NCBI RefSeq assembly: GCF_002831585.1
Contig: NZ_CP025113.1
Location: 7,641,001 to 7,705,000 of the forward strand
Length of the DNA stretch: 64,000 nt
Direction of reading: 5' to 3'
From: Bradyrhizobium sp. SK17
Lineage (GTDB): Bacteria; Pseudomonadota; Alphaproteobacteria; Rhizobiales; Xanthobacteraceae
Part shown: piece after piece, positions 42,661 to 52,126 of the stretch
Numbering within the stretch: position 1 is the stretch's first letter
Layout of the letters: every line of letters starts with the position of its first letter
Notes under the pieces: generated by a model
What the model was told of the DNA's origin: nothing
The model's input: only the letters and a program-made list of their open reading frames with translations
Database searches by the model: none
Position numbers and translations under genes: made by a program

Positions 42661-43543
42661 ACGGCGCGGCTATTCGCCCTGGCGCGAAACCTGGCGGCGC
42701 TACCGCCGGCACAGGCCGGCCGTGGTCAGCGCCGTGCTGCTGCTGCTGCTGATCGCGGCTGTCGTGATCGGTCCGTTCGTCTGGCGCGTCTCGATCAGCG
42801 ATATCGACGTGGTGGCCGGACTGCAGGGTCCCTCGCTGGCGCATCCGTTCGGCACCGACGATCTCGGCCAGGATCTGCTCGCGCGCATGATCTATGGCGG
42901 GCGCATCTCGCTCGCGGTCGGCCTCGCCGCGATGCTGGTCTCGGTGTTCGTCGGCACGCTGATCGGCGCGCTCGCCGGGATGTCGCGGGGTCCGCTCGGC
43001 TACGCGCTGATGTGGCTGACCGACCTGTTCCTGTCGCTGCCGCAACTGCCGCTGCTGTTGATGCTGATCTATCTGTTCCGCGACGGGCTCAAGGCGATGT
43101 TCGGCCCGGAAGGCGGCATCTTCATCCTGATCGTGCTGGTGATCGGCGGCCTGCGCTGGATGCCGGTCGCGCGTCTGGTGCGCGCCCAGTTCCTGTCGCT
43201 GCGCGAGAAAGAGTTCGTCGAGGCAGCGCGCGCGCTCGGCGCCAGCCCGGTGCGGCAGGTGGTGCGGCATATCCTGCCCAACGCGCTCGGCCCCGTCATC
43301 ATCGCCGGCACGATCGACGTCGCCGCGGCGATCATCGCGGAATCGACGCTGTCGTTCCTCGGCCTCGGCTTCCCGCCGGATACCCCGACCTGGGGCCGCA
43401 TCCTCTATGACGCCAAGGACTTTCTCGACATCGGCCCGCATTGGGCGCTGTTTCCCGGCGGCGCGATCTTCATCGCCGTCGTCGCGATCAATTTCATTGG
43501 CGACGGGCTGCGCGACGCGCTCGATGCCCGCAAGGTGATTTGA
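42617..43543 (+). CDS. ABC transporter permease, DppC/OppC type
   Basis: A 308-residue permease partner. An N-terminal cytoplasmic stretch (RRGYSPWRETWRRYRRHRPA) precedes the first helix, then HPFGTDDLGQDLLARMIYGGR, the DppC hallmark, and the coupling loop SLREKEFVEAARALGASPVR. The first possible ATG lies 44 bases inside the previous gene; another three codons later is equally possible, and neither has a clear ribosome-binding sequence, consistent with translational coupling. Its stop overlaps the first ATPase start (TGATG). Confidence 0.92.
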   Translation: MSSMAGLTLASPSAERRGYSPWRETWRRYRRHRPAVVSAVLLLLLIAAVVIGPFVWRVSISDIDVVAGLQGPSLAHPFGTDDLGQDLLARMIYGGRISLAVGLAAMLVSVFVGTLIGALAGMSRGPLGYALMWLTDLFLSLPQLPLLLMLIYLFRDGLKAMFGPEGGIFILIVLVIGGLRWMPVARLVRAQFLSLREKEFVEAARALGASPVRQVVRHILPNALGPVIIAGTIDVAAAIIAESTLSFLGLGFPPDTPTWGRILYDAKDFLDIGPHWALFPGGAIFIAVVAINFIGDGLRDALDARKVI

Positions 43544-44520
43544 TGGCGCTGCTCGACATCAAGGGCCTGAAAACCCATTTCACGACCGACGCCGGCGTGT
43601 TGCAGGCGGTCGACGGCGTCGACATTTCGATCAACCGCGGTGAAACGCTGTGCGTGGTCGGTGAATCCGGTTGCGGCAAGACCGTCACCGCGATGTCGAT
43701 CCTCAAGCTGATCGCGATGCCGCCGGGCAAGATCGTCGAAGGCGAGATCATGTTCGAGGGGCGCGACCTGGTGCCGCTGTCGAGCCGCGAGCTCGACGAC
43801 ATCAGGGCCAAGGAGATCGGCTTCATCTTCCAGGAGCCGATGACCTCGCTCAACCCGGTGCTGACGATCGGCGAGCAGATCGCCGAGAGCCTGCGCCGCC
43901 ACGAGGCGGTGACCAGGAAGCAGGCGCTGGAGCGCACCATCGAGATGCTGAAGCTGGTGCAGATCCCCAACGCCGAGGGCCGCGTGCACCACTATCCGCA
44001 CCAGTTCTCCGGCGGCATGCGGCAGCGCGTGATGATCGCGATGGCGCTGGCCTGCCGGCCCAAGCTCGTGATCGCGGACGAGCCGACCACCGCGCTCGAC
44101 GTCACCATCCAGGCGCAGATCCTCGACCTGTTGCAGGACATGAAGGAGCGCTTCGGCATGGCGGTGATGCTGATCACGCACGCGATGGGCGTGGTCGCGG
44201 AGACCGCGCAGCGCGTCGTGGTGATGTATGCCGGCAAGGTGGTCGAGGAGGCGCCGGTCGACGAATTGTTCGGCAACCCGCGCCATCCCTACACCCAGGG
44301 CCTGATCCGCTCGATCCCGCGCATCGATCTCGACGCCGCGCACAAGACGCGGCTGGAGGCGATCGGCGGCTCGGTGCCGATCCTGATCAATCCGCCGCCC
44401 GGCTGCCGCTTTGCCGCGCGCTGCAAGCACGCCATGAGCATCTGCACCGAACAGGAGCCGCGGCTGCGCGAGATCGCGCCCGGCCATCGCATCGCCTGCC
44501 ACCTCGGAGACGCGTCATGA
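43543..44520 (+). CDS. ABC transporter ATP-binding protein, DppD/OppD type
   Basis: A 325-residue ATPase: Walker A GESGCGKT (40-47), Q-loop region [19 protein letters not shown], signature [12 protein letters not shown] and Walker [14 protein letters not shown]. The C-terminal oligopeptide domain ends with the Cys cluster C-x5-C-x3-C-x4-C ([20 protein letters not shown]), which in this family binds an iron-sulfur cluster. It energises import with the second ATPase, whose gene starts inside this stop codon (ATGA). Confidence 0.94.
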   Translation: MALLDIKGLKTHFTTDAGVLQAVDGVDISINRGETLCVVGESGCGKTVTAMSILKLIAMPPGKIVEGEIMFEGRDLVPLSSRELDDIRAKEIGFIFQEPMTSLNPVLTIGEQIAESLRRHEAVTRKQALERTIEMLKLVQIPNAEGRVHHYPHQFSGGMRQRVMIAMALACRPKLVIADEPTTALDVTIQAQILDLLQDMKERFGMAVMLITHAMGVVAETAQRVVVMYAGKVVEEAPVDELFGNPRHPYTQGLIRSIPRIDLDAAHKTRLEAIGGSVPILINPPPGCRFAARCKHAMSICTEQEPRLREIAPGHRIACHLGDAS

Positions 44521-45485
44521 GCGAACCGCTGCTGCGCGTGTCCAATCTGAAGAAGCACTTTCCGGTGCTGGGCGGCCTGCTGTCGCGCGAGGTCGGCCAG
44601 GTCTATGCGGTCGACGGCGTGTCGTTTGCGGTCGATCGCGGCGAGACGCTGGGGCTGGTCGGCGAGTCCGGCTGCGGCAAGTCGACCACCGGCCGCTGCG
44701 TGCTGCGGCTGATCGAGCCGACCTCGGGCGAAGTCGTGTTCGACGGCCAGAGCGTGACGGGCCTCGGCGGCGGCGACCTGCGCGCCATGCGGCGCAACAT
44801 GCAGCTCGTGTTCCAGGACCCGTTCGCCTCGCTCAATCCGCGCATGACGGTGGGCGCTATCCTCGGCGAGCCCTTCATCATCCATAACCTCGTGAGCTCG
44901 GCCAGCGAACGCGAGGACCGCGTCGCCAATCTTCTCGTGAAGGTCGGGCTGAAGGCCGAGCATATGCGGCGCTATCCGCATGAATTCTCCGGCGGCCAGC
45001 GCCAACGCATCGCGATCGCCCGCGCGCTCACCCTGGAGCCGAAGCTGATCGTGTGCGACGAGCCGGTCTCGGCGCTCGACGTCTCGATCCAGGCCCAGGT
45101 GATCAACCTGCTCGAGGACCTCCAGGCCGAGTTGAACCTGACCTATCTGTTCGTCGCCCACGATCTCTCCGTCGTGGAGCACATCTCCGATCGCGTCGCG
45201 GTAATGTATCTCGGCCGCATCGTCGAGCTCGCCAAGGCGAGCGACCTCTATCGCAACCCGCAGCATCCCTACACCAAGGCGCTGCTGTCGGCGGTGCCGG
45301 TCGCCGACCCCAAGGCCAAGCGCGACCGCATCCGCCTCAAGGGCGACGTGCCGAGCCCGATGAACCCGCCCACGGGCTGCCACTTCCACACCAGATGCCC
45401 GATCGCAGAGGAGCGCTGCCGGCAGGCCGCGCCGGAGCTCCGGGAGGGCAGCAACGGGCACTTCGTGGCGTGCCATCTGGCGTAG
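44517..45485 (+). CDS. ABC transporter ATP-binding protein, DppF/OppF type
   Basis: A 322-residue ATPase: Walker A GESGCGKS (49-56), [17 protein letters not shown], signature [15 protein letters not shown] and Walker [16 protein letters not shown]. The C-terminus carries the matching Cys motif [18 protein letters not shown]. It completes a five-component importer with the binding protein, two permeases and DppD-type ATPase. The gene is the last of the plus-strand operon; the region after it is convergent with the DUF3325 gene. Confidence 0.94.
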   Translation: MSEPLLRVSNLKKHFPVLGGLLSREVGQVYAVDGVSFAVDRGETLGLVGESGCGKSTTGRCVLRLIEPTSGEVVFDGQSVTGLGGGDLRAMRRNMQLVFQDPFASLNPRMTVGAILGEPFIIHNLVSSASEREDRVANLLVKVGLKAEHMRRYPHEFSGGQRQRIAIARALTLEPKLIVCDEPVSALDVSIQAQVINLLEDLQAELNLTYLFVAHDLSVVEHISDRVAVMYLGRIVELAKASDLYRNPQHPYTKALLSAVPVADPKAKRDRIRLKGDVPSPMNPPTGCHFHTRCPIAEERCRQAAPELREGSNGHFVACHLA

Positions 45486-45562
45486 GCTGCTCGCTGGCGC
45501 CGAAATATCGAAAACAACCCCATGCAAAGCAGCTGGCGGCGGCCGGCGTCCGACCTGGCGGC

Positions 45563-45592
45563 TTGACAGGTCGGGCAACTCAAGGGTATATT
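45563..45592 (+). promoter_or_regulatory. Near-consensus sigma-70 promoter in a convergent intergenic region
   Basis: TTGACA (45563-45568), an 18-base spacer and TATATT (45587-45592). A small AT inverted repeat (ATATT-TCT-AATAT, 45588-45600) overlaps the -10. It points rightward, into the 3' end of the minus-strand DUF3325 gene, so any transcript would be antisense or a small RNA. Seen in sequence; activity unknown. Confidence 0.4.
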
Positions 45593-45646
45593 TCTAATAT
45601 TCCGAAGTTCCGTAAGCACCGAAGCGGCTCGCGCCACGTCCGCAAG

Positions 45647-45934
45647 CTAGGGTGCACGGTCATGGCTCCTGGCATATCCGACGAGCAGGCAATACACGAC
45701 GCCAGCGGCTATGCTGGTATGACCGCTGAAGCTCACCAAACCAACGCTTAAGCCCTGACGAGAGACGAGAACACCGAGCGCAGCCATCAGAGCGGAGCCG
45801 CCGGCAACGCGAAGAGCGCGTATCGTGGTCGACCGCAACGACCTGCCGATGATTTCCCGCTGCGGGCGACGCATGGCAAACGCCAACGCGGCAAAACCCG
45901 CCAGGCAAAGCACGGATGCGAGCACGTGACTCAT
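45647..45934 (-). CDS. DUF3325 family small membrane protein
   Basis: A 95-residue protein with three hydrophobic segments: SHVLASVLCLAGFAALAFAM, then RVAGGSALMAALGVLVS and AAGVVYCLLVGY. Size, membrane layout and position after a PepSY-TM gene match DUF3325, a family found in ferric-siderophore loci next to DUF3649 and PepSY-TM proteins. The gene starts one base after the stop of the PepSY-TM gene, so they are coupled. Its biochemical role is not known; a role in the siderophore reductase complex is plausible. Confidence 0.8.
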   Translation of the reverse strand: MSHVLASVLCLAGFAALAFAMRRPQREIIGRSLRSTTIRALRVAGGSALMAALGVLVSRQGLSVGLVSFSGHTSIAAGVVYCLLVGYARSHDRAP

Positions 45935-45935
45935 C

Positions 45936-47552
45936 TTACGCCTCGCCCGGAGCGACGATCGGGGCCCGCCGATTTGCGTTACGCCTGGACTGAAGACTGC
46001 CGCCCTGCCGGGCCGTGCGTAGCGCCAGAACGGCATGGAGCAAACCGAGCGTCCAGCACATGATATCCATGCCGACGAACACCCAGTCGCCTTCGGAGAG
46101 GCTGTGCCACAGCGGACGCCGCGTCGTCAGTGCGTTGAGGACCGGCAACAGAAACAGCAGCGCTGACGCCGCCGATAACTGCTCGACCCAGGCCGACTTT
46201 GCCGGACGCAGCAGGGCATGCAGCAGCGTCAAGCCCCAGACGATGAAGAACGCGTGAATCTCCCAGTCAGCGCGGCCCTCCAACGGGTATGGCAGCAGGC
46301 GGTTGACCCACAGAAACGCGGTCATTGCGATCGACAAGCCGGCGATGCTCGCAATGTTCAATCGTTCCACGAGACGGAAACCAAAATCGGGGCGATCGGG
46401 GTCAGGCAGCTTCTGTCGCCGCTTGACGGTCCACATGACAAGGCCCGTGCCCACCATGGCTGTCCCCATGAAACTGACTAGAAAGTACAGCCATCGCATT
46501 TCGGTGTCGCTGAAGCGCCCCAGATGGAGCGCATAAAGCACGCCTCGGGTCTCGGCCGCAGCTCCCACATTCTCATGAACCGCCAACAGCCTGCCGGTGG
46601 TCCCGTCGAACTCCATGTACTGCGGGCTCATGGAAACGCGGCCTGCTTCTCCCCGCGTCACGGCCACACGCGCCGCCGCATCTCCGGGATGAACGGCATT
46701 GACGCGCCCGACATTATCCCGGCCCCAGCGTTCTTGGGCCTGCCGCACCATCTCCTCGACCGACGCCAATGGCACCCTCTGACCGCTGGGCTTGCCGGGC
46801 TGGATGAAGGCACTGAGTTCGGCGTTGAGCTGCTGGCGTTCCGCCGGGGTCTTGAGCCCGACCTGCTCGCTCCACGGCATGTACAGCGCCATGAGCGTCA
46901 CCAGCCCGGTGTAGGTGATCATGAGATGAAACGGCAGGCCGAACACCGACAGGGCGTTGTGCGCGTCCAGCCACGAGCGCTGTCCCTTGCGCCACCGGAA
47001 CGTGAAGAAGTCGACGAAGATCTTCTTGTGGGTGATGACGCCGCTGACAATGGCCACCAGCATGAACATCGCAGCCGCACCCGCAAGCCACCTGCCCCAA
47101 ATCGCCGGCATGTAGTGAAACTGAAAATGAAAGCGATAGAAGAAGTCACCGCCCAGCGTCCCGCGCGAGGTCACCCTTTGGCCGGTCGCGGGATCGAAAT
47201 GCCCCTCAGCGAAGCCGCGCTGGCCCGGGCTGGACGTGGACGTTCGCCAGAACGCATAGACGCTGTTGTTGCGACTGTCGGGCAGCCGCATGCTCCACTG
47301 CGATGTTCCCACCGCGATCTTGCCAAGCTCGTTGGCAATGCGCTGCGCGACCATGGCCTGATCGGGTATCTGGGCCAGGCGCGGCAGCTCCGGCCGCATC
47401 CATTGCGACAGTTCGTCCTTGAAATAGGACACCGTGCCGGTGAGAAACATGGCATAGAGAATCCACCCGAGCAAAAGGCCAGCCCATGTATGCAAGCTGG
47501 ACATGCTCTGCCGGATGCCGTGGCCAGCAGTCCGATCATCGTTGCCCGTCAT
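45936..47552 (-). CDS. PepSY-associated TM protein (siderophore reductase-like, FoxB/PiuB type)
   Basis: A 538-residue inner-membrane protein of the PepSY-TM group. It opens SSLHTWAGLLLGWILYAMFL with the helix-borne His expected to bind haem, has further His in YHMP-like FHYMPAIWGRW and DAHNALSVFGLPFHLMI, and periplasmic PepSY-like segments between helices. Members such as FoxB and PiuB reduce ferric siderophores after uptake. The ATG at 47552 is preceded by GAAGGA; an in-frame start 11 codons earlier would overlap the DUF3649 stop. It is in a coupled string with DUF4198, DUF3649 and DUF3325 genes below a TonB-dependent receptor. Confidence 0.87.
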   Translation of the reverse strand: MTGNDDRTAGHGIRQSMSSLHTWAGLLLGWILYAMFLTGTVSYFKDELSQWMRPELPRLAQIPDQAMVAQRIANELGKIAVGTSQWSMRLPDSRNNSVYAFWRTSTSSPGQRGFAEGHFDPATGQRVTSRGTLGGDFFYRFHFQFHYMPAIWGRWLAGAAAMFMLVAIVSGVITHKKIFVDFFTFRWRKGQRSWLDAHNALSVFGLPFHLMITYTGLVTLMALYMPWSEQVGLKTPAERQQLNAELSAFIQPGKPSGQRVPLASVEEMVRQAQERWGRDNVGRVNAVHPGDAAARVAVTRGEAGRVSMSPQYMEFDGTTGRLLAVHENVGAAAETRGVLYALHLGRFSDTEMRWLYFLVSFMGTAMVGTGLVMWTVKRRQKLPDPDRPDFGFRLVERLNIASIAGLSIAMTAFLWVNRLLPYPLEGRADWEIHAFFIVWGLTLLHALLRPAKSAWVEQLSAASALLFLLPVLNALTTRRPLWHSLSEGDWVFVGMDIMCWTLGLLHAVLALRTARQGGSLQSRRNANRRAPIVAPGEA

Positions 47553-47569
47553 CACGCGTCGATCCTTCG

Positions 47570-47851
47570 TCAGGAGGCGGACCACACCGCCAGCGACAGC
47601 GGCACGGCCACGACGATCAGTCCCGTCCAGGCCTTCAGCGCGCTTCGCACTGCAAAGACCCAGATGACGGCACCGGCGTATATTGCGAAGCTAGCCAGCA
47701 TGCCCGTGAGCACGGCCTGAGGTTTACTTATCGGCAAAGCAAGCGCGGCAACGCTGCTGAGCGCGGCCAGCGCATAGCCGCCAAACAGAGCGGCAACGAT
47801 CCGCGAAACGAGCGGACCCACGGAGCGAACCTGATGGATCAGGAGATTCAT
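47570..47851 (-). CDS. DUF3649 family membrane protein
   Basis: A 93-residue protein with three probable membrane helices (VSRIVAALFGGYALAALSSV, AVLTGMLASFAIYAGAVIWV, AWTGLIVVAVPLSLAVW). It matches DUF3649 in length and in its position before a PepSY-TM gene in siderophore-uptake loci. It overlaps the DUF4198 gene by four bases upstream and lies 17 bases before the PepSY-TM start. Function unknown beyond the association with iron uptake. Confidence 0.8.
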   Translation of the reverse strand: MNLLIHQVRSVGPLVSRIVAALFGGYALAALSSVAALALPISKPQAVLTGMLASFAIYAGAVIWVFAVRSALKAWTGLIVVAVPLSLAVWSAS

Positions 47852-48576
47852 TTGCCGGGAGTTGCCGGCGGGCCTGCGGGAATTGGCGTCAAGCCGTTGG
47901 CATTCACATAGGTCACCGTGGTGACATAGCTCACAGCATCATACTTCTCGGCGCCGTTCGCCGCCGCACGTTCGCCCGCACTGCGATCGTTGAAGCTGAC
48001 CTCAGCCACGTAGACGCCCTTCCAAGGCATGTCGAACTGTACAAGGCCCTGATCGTCAGTGTGACCTTCCTTGGACCACCCCGATTCCGTTACCAGCGTC
48101 ACCTTGGTCTTGGCTTTGGGGTGGTCTTTGAAGATGAGCTTGAATTGACCCTCACGACCGGTCGGCACGAGGTCCAGGACGAGCTTGGGCCGCTGCGCGG
48201 CAAAGCTGGTGATGAAGCGTGCGGCGGGATAGAACCAGTTGGTGACGTCCTTGCCCTGCTGCTTCCAGGCATAGAGCGGGTAGCTCGCATCCTCCGCGAC
48301 AATGCTGTCGCCGGAAGCCGCGGAAAACGGCAGCGTGAAACCATTTGCGGTCTTCGCGGCGTCCGACGTCTGCTCGCCAGTCGTGGAGACGAGCGTGCCG
48401 GTCACCCTGGCGAACTTGTCGAGTAACCCCGGTGACATCTCACGAAGGTTCTCGCCGAATTCGCCAAAGCGAACCACGGCATTCTGCCCTTCGCTTTGCT
48501 CGATCCAGACCTGGTGTGCCTGCGCGGGCGCCACCACACCGAGCAGGACAATTGCGGCAATGAAGAGCTTGGTCAT
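47848..48576 (-). CDS. DUF4198 domain periplasmic protein
   Basis: A 242-residue exported protein: signal peptide MTKLFIAAIVLLGVVAPAQA with the mature protein beginning AHQVWIEQSEG, the standard opening of DUF4198 proteins (His directly after the cleavage site can bind metal). The rest is beta-rich, Ig-like (PTGREGQFKLIFKDHPKAKT, GLVQFDMPWKGVYVAEVSF). These proteins accompany TonB receptors and metal importers and may bind or pass metal in the periplasm. Here it is nine bases from the receptor stop and overlaps the DUF3649 start. Confidence 0.85.
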   Translation of the reverse strand: MTKLFIAAIVLLGVVAPAQAHQVWIEQSEGQNAVVRFGEFGENLREMSPGLLDKFARVTGTLVSTTGEQTSDAAKTANGFTLPFSAASGDSIVAEDASYPLYAWKQQGKDVTNWFYPAARFITSFAAQRPKLVLDLVPTGREGQFKLIFKDHPKAKTKVTLVTESGWSKEGHTDDQGLVQFDMPWKGVYVAEVSFNDRSAGERAAANGAEKYDAVSYVTTVTYVNANGLTPIPAGPPATPGK

Positions 48577-48585
48577 GACAGCACC

Positions 48586-50865
48586 TTAGAAATCGAATGC
48601 CGCAGATACGATGTAGGTTCGAGGCGACGCAGCGGTCACAAATGTGCCGGTCGTGAGCCAGTAACGCTTGTCGAACAGATTTTCGATGTTGGCGCGTATC
48701 GTGACGGGTCGACCGTTCAACGACGTCGCGTAACGCGCGCCGACGTCGACCCGAGTCCAGTCCGGGAACCGCAAGAGATTGGCGCTCGTGAGATATGAGC
48801 CGGACGTGTAGATCACGCGTCCATTGAGCGCGAGGCCCCTGACCCAGGGCGTGTCCCAGTCGAGGCCGGCAGAGAATGTCTTGTCCGGCACGCCGGGGGC
48901 GTCGTTGCCGCGCTCCAGCGGATTGGTCGGGCTCGTGAGCTCCGGCCGCAAAAAGGTCGCACTGGCCATGCCGCGCAGGCCGGGCAGCAACAGGCCGTAG
49001 GCGGACAGTTCCACGCCCCGGTTGCGCTGCTCGCCGTCATAGGCCAACGCGTTGGACGCCGTTCGGATCTGGCTTGGTCGCGCAATCTGGAACACCGCCG
49101 CAGTCGTTGTGATGTTGCCCCAGTCGACCTTCACGCCAGCTTCTTGCTGCGTCGACTTGAACGGAGCAAGCACAGCTCCGGCATTGCTGTAGCCGGGTCC
49201 GACGATGGTACCCTGGGAGAGCCCTTCGGCGTAGTTGGCGTAGAGCGAGACGTTCTGCCAGGGCTTGAAGACCACGCCGGCGAGGGGCGTCGTCGCCGCG
49301 GCGTCGTAGCTGCTCGTCATCGCACCGGTGAGGGTGCTGAAAGCATCCTGCTTGACCATCTGGTGACGACCACCCACGGTGACCAGGACTGCATCATTCA
49401 GGAATGACATGGTGTCGGCGACCGCGACGCTTGTGAGCGTCGTATCGGACGCGCGCCGCGGCGCGTTCCGCGCAGCCGTGATCACGGGAAGTGGCGACGG
49501 ATTGTAGATATTGGACGGGACCGAATAGCCTGACGTCACATAGGCGTTGCCGGCCTCTTGATTGTAGCCGGTAAAGGCGACATTGACCGCATGACCGATG
49601 AATCCCGTTTCAAACCGCGACCGCAGGCCCACGTTGCCGCTGACCGTCTTGGTATAGGAATCGTAATAGGCATTGATGAGCCTGAAATTGCCGAGAGCGT
49701 CGATACCGCTGGTGAAGCCGGCAACGCGGGAATCGGGAAACGATTGTGCGTTCTCGCCCTCGCGATAGCCGAGGCCCGCGTAGGCCGTGAGCGCTTCGGT
49801 CAGATCGTATTCGATCCCCGAAGCAATCGTGTTGTCCCGCTGCCGAAGCATCGTGCCCGGGTACCAGTTGCTGCGTGCATCGGGCGGCGCGGGAATCGCC
49901 GGCACGTTGGACGCGATGGTCATCTGCGGACGGAAGTTCCTGGTGTCGTCATTCTGTGAAATGGCATCGAGCGTCCAACGCAACCGCTCCCCGCGATAGT
50001 CGAGCGACAACGCACCGAGACCGCTCTGCCAGTTTCCGCCATCGATCGAGGCTTCACCGTTGCGCCCGACCCCGTTGAACCGGACGCCCCACTCCTTGTT
50101 CTCACCAAAGCGGCGGCTGGTCTCAGCATGGAGACCGTAGTTGCCGGCGCTCATGAAGATCGGTGTCAGGCGCGCGAAAGGTATCTCCGGCGCGCGCTTG
50201 CTGACGATGTTGATGCCGCCGCCGACGCTGCCGCCAGGGGCCATGCCGTTGATCAGCGCACCAGGGCCTTTCAGCAGTTCGATCCGCTCGATGATCTGCG
50301 CCGGCACGTGACTGGAGGACACCAGCCCGTACAGACCGTTGAAACCGACGTCGCCGGCAGGAACGGTGAAGCCGCGGATCTGGAACGTGTCGTCGAACCC
50401 GTTGCTGCCCGTGGTGAGCCGGACCGACGCATCGTTGATCAGCGTATCTGCCGCCGTCCGCGCCTGCTGATCCTCGATCAGTTGAGAGGTATAATTGACG
50501 GTGCTGAACGGCACATTCATGCCGTTCGTGCTCCCGAGCAGGCCGAGCGTTCCACCCTGGGCCACTTGACCGCCGGCATAGGCCGGCGCCGGAGCTCCGA
50601 TCGTCCGGGTCGATCCCATCGTGACGACGGGCGCTGGCGGTTCGGTCGGCCGCCGCGGCGCGACGCGGACGGAACGCTGAGGCACGGCACGGGGCCGCAC
50701 GATTGGCTTCGCCTGCGATCGCTGTTGCGGCGCATCGACCGACACTGGAGGTAACGCCTGCTGCGCGTTGCTTTGGAGGGCTCCCATGCCGGCCAGTCCC
50801 AACGACACGGCGCTTGTCGTGACCCAAAAACGAAAACGGTTCTTATGGTTTTTAAAGTTGCTCAC
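48586..50865 (-). CDS. TonB-dependent siderophore receptor
   Basis: A 759-residue outer-membrane receptor. The signal peptide spans about 1-35 (SAVSLGLAGMGALQSNAQQ), then comes a Pro/Arg-rich linker (to about 110) containing no full secretin/STN domain, the plug (ADTLINDASVRLTTGSNGF, FQIRGFTVPAGDVGFNGLYG, IERIELLKGPGALINGMAPG) and a 22-strand barrel ending in SAAFDF with terminal Phe. Absence of an N-terminal signalling domain suggests no direct sigma/anti-sigma control. It is the first gene of the iron-uptake string. The ligand, likely a ferric siderophore, cannot be named. Confidence 0.93.
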   Translation of the reverse strand: MSNFKNHKNRFRFWVTTSAVSLGLAGMGALQSNAQQALPPVSVDAPQQRSQAKPIVRPRAVPQRSVRVAPRRPTEPPAPVVTMGSTRTIGAPAPAYAGGQVAQGGTLGLLGSTNGMNVPFSTVNYTSQLIEDQQARTAADTLINDASVRLTTGSNGFDDTFQIRGFTVPAGDVGFNGLYGLVSSSHVPAQIIERIELLKGPGALINGMAPGGSVGGGINIVSKRAPEIPFARLTPIFMSAGNYGLHAETSRRFGENKEWGVRFNGVGRNGEASIDGGNWQSGLGALSLDYRGERLRWTLDAISQNDDTRNFRPQMTIASNVPAIPAPPDARSNWYPGTMLRQRDNTIASGIEYDLTEALTAYAGLGYREGENAQSFPDSRVAGFTSGIDALGNFRLINAYYDSYTKTVSGNVGLRSRFETGFIGHAVNVAFTGYNQEAGNAYVTSGYSVPSNIYNPSPLPVITAARNAPRRASDTTLTSVAVADTMSFLNDAVLVTVGGRHQMVKQDAFSTLTGAMTSSYDAAATTPLAGVVFKPWQNVSLYANYAEGLSQGTIVGPGYSNAGAVLAPFKSTQQEAGVKVDWGNITTTAAVFQIARPSQIRTASNALAYDGEQRNRGVELSAYGLLLPGLRGMASATFLRPELTSPTNPLERGNDAPGVPDKTFSAGLDWDTPWVRGLALNGRVIYTSGSYLTSANLLRFPDWTRVDVGARYATSLNGRPVTIRANIENLFDKRYWLTTGTFVTAASPRTYIVSAAFDF

Positions 50866-51170
50866 GAAGTCCCCAATTCACCAAGTCGGGCTTTGACTAA
50901 GAAATTGGAGATACGGAAACAACCGAACCAACTTAGAATCACTCTGCGCTTGTGCGCAAAGACCTCTTAGTTCGGCTCGCAACGGTGCGTCGATAATTCA
51001 TCGCGCAATCTTGCGACGCTTTGACGCAAGTGAAGAGCCTCGAGCAGCGGACAATGGCAGTCATCACGCGTCAGCGTTTGACGTCCGCCATGCGAAGGGA
51101 CCGAACCGCTCACGCAGCAACTCACTGTACCGGGATTACCGGGTCAGTTCGATTGGCATCGACACGTGCA
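50866..51170. promoter_or_regulatory. Upstream region of the siderophore receptor gene
   Basis: About 305 bases between the receptor start and the end of the LysR gene, with no gene. It is AT-richer near 50880-50945, fitting the receptor promoter. A weak iron-control-like sequence, CTTAGAATCACTCTGCG (50932-50948), resembles one half of an Irr-type box but lacks a good second half. TGCGC-TTGT-GCGCA (50945-50958) is a short hairpin. No certain Fur, Irr or RirA site is claimed. Confidence 0.3.
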
Positions 51171-52121
51171 TCAGTGCCGGCGCTTCTTGATGATCTTGCG
51201 CCTCGCCTTGGCCATTGGCCGCGGAGCCGATGCGCCGTTCTCGCTCTCGTTCACTTCCGCTCGCAGCGTGTCGAGCAGCCAGTCGCGAAATGCGCGCATG
51301 CCCGGCGTCACCTCGCGCGACTTCAGCCAGGTCAGCCAATAGGAGCCCGCCGGAACCTCGGCCGCGAACGGCCGCCTGAGCCGGCCGGACGCCAGTTCGT
51401 TCGCGAACATCGCAATCGGCACCAACCCGACGCCGACGCCGCGCGCCGCGGCCTCGGCCATGCCGACCGAACTGTCGAAGATCGGTCCCTGGATCTTCGG
51501 ACACGGCGCGCCGGCCACCGCGAACCACAGCGGCCATTCCTCGGCGCGGTACGAGCGCAGCAGGAATTCCTGCGCCAGATCGGACGGCTTGCGCAGCCGC
51601 TCCGCCGCGTCAGCGCAGCACACCGGCGACAGCGGCGCCGACAGCAGATGGATCGCCTCGGTGCCGTGCCACGAGCCGTCGCCGAAGCGCAGCGCAAGGT
51701 CGAGCCCGTCGCCCGCGATGTCGACGCGGTTGTTGTTGGTGAGCAGGCGCAGGTCGAGATAGGGATGCGCGCGCTTGAAGCCGTCGACCCGTTGCAGCAG
51801 CCACCCGGTCGCAAATGTCGTGACGCAGCCGACGGTGACGACCTCGCGCGTGCCCTTGGCCTCGATGCGGTCGATCGCGGCACCGATCCGGTCGAGCGCG
51901 TCCGACAGCACCGGCAGCAGCGCAAGCCCTTCGTCGGTGAGCACGAGCCCGCGCGGCAGCCGGCGGAACAGGCTCGCGCCGAGCATCTCCTCGAGCTGCT
52001 TGACCTGGTGGCTGATCGCGGTCTGCGTCACGCGCAGCTCCAGCCCCGCGCGGGTGAAGCTCAACAGCCGCGCAGATGCCTCGAAGGCACGCAAGGCATT
52101 CAGCGGGAGGTGCCGGCGCAT
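51171..52121 (-). CDS. LysR family regulator, AmpR/GcvA-like, next to beta-lactamase
   Basis: A 316-residue LysR protein. The winged helix-turn-helix is at 1-65 (LPLNALRAFEASARLLSFTR, then ELRVTQTAISHQVKQLEEML) and is of the GcvA/AmpR branch; the effector domain follows from about 95 with DLALRFGDGSWHG and GVGVGLVPIAMFANELASG. It is divergent from a class A beta-lactamase with 100 bases between them, the classic ampR-ampC/bla arrangement in which the regulator senses muropeptides. The C-terminus ends in a basic Lys/Arg tail. AmpR-like function is an inference from position and subfamily. Confidence 0.87.
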   Translation of the reverse strand: MRRHLPLNALRAFEASARLLSFTRAGLELRVTQTAISHQVKQLEEMLGASLFRRLPRGLVLTDEGLALLPVLSDALDRIGAAIDRIEAKGTREVVTVGCVTTFATGWLLQRVDGFKRAHPYLDLRLLTNNNRVDIAGDGLDLALRFGDGSWHGTEAIHLLSAPLSPVCCADAAERLRKPSDLAQEFLLRSYRAEEWPLWFAVAGAPCPKIQGPIFDSSVGMAEAAARGVGVGLVPIAMFANELASGRLRRPFAAEVPAGSYWLTWLKSREVTPGMRAFRDWLLDTLRAEVNESENGASAPRPMAKARRKIIKKRRH

Positions 52122-52126
52122 CGCGT

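Noticed and set aside
50932..50948. Irr or Fur box before the siderophore receptor gene
   Set aside because: Only one half of the sequence resembles the expected inverted motif; the match is too weak to claim as a site.
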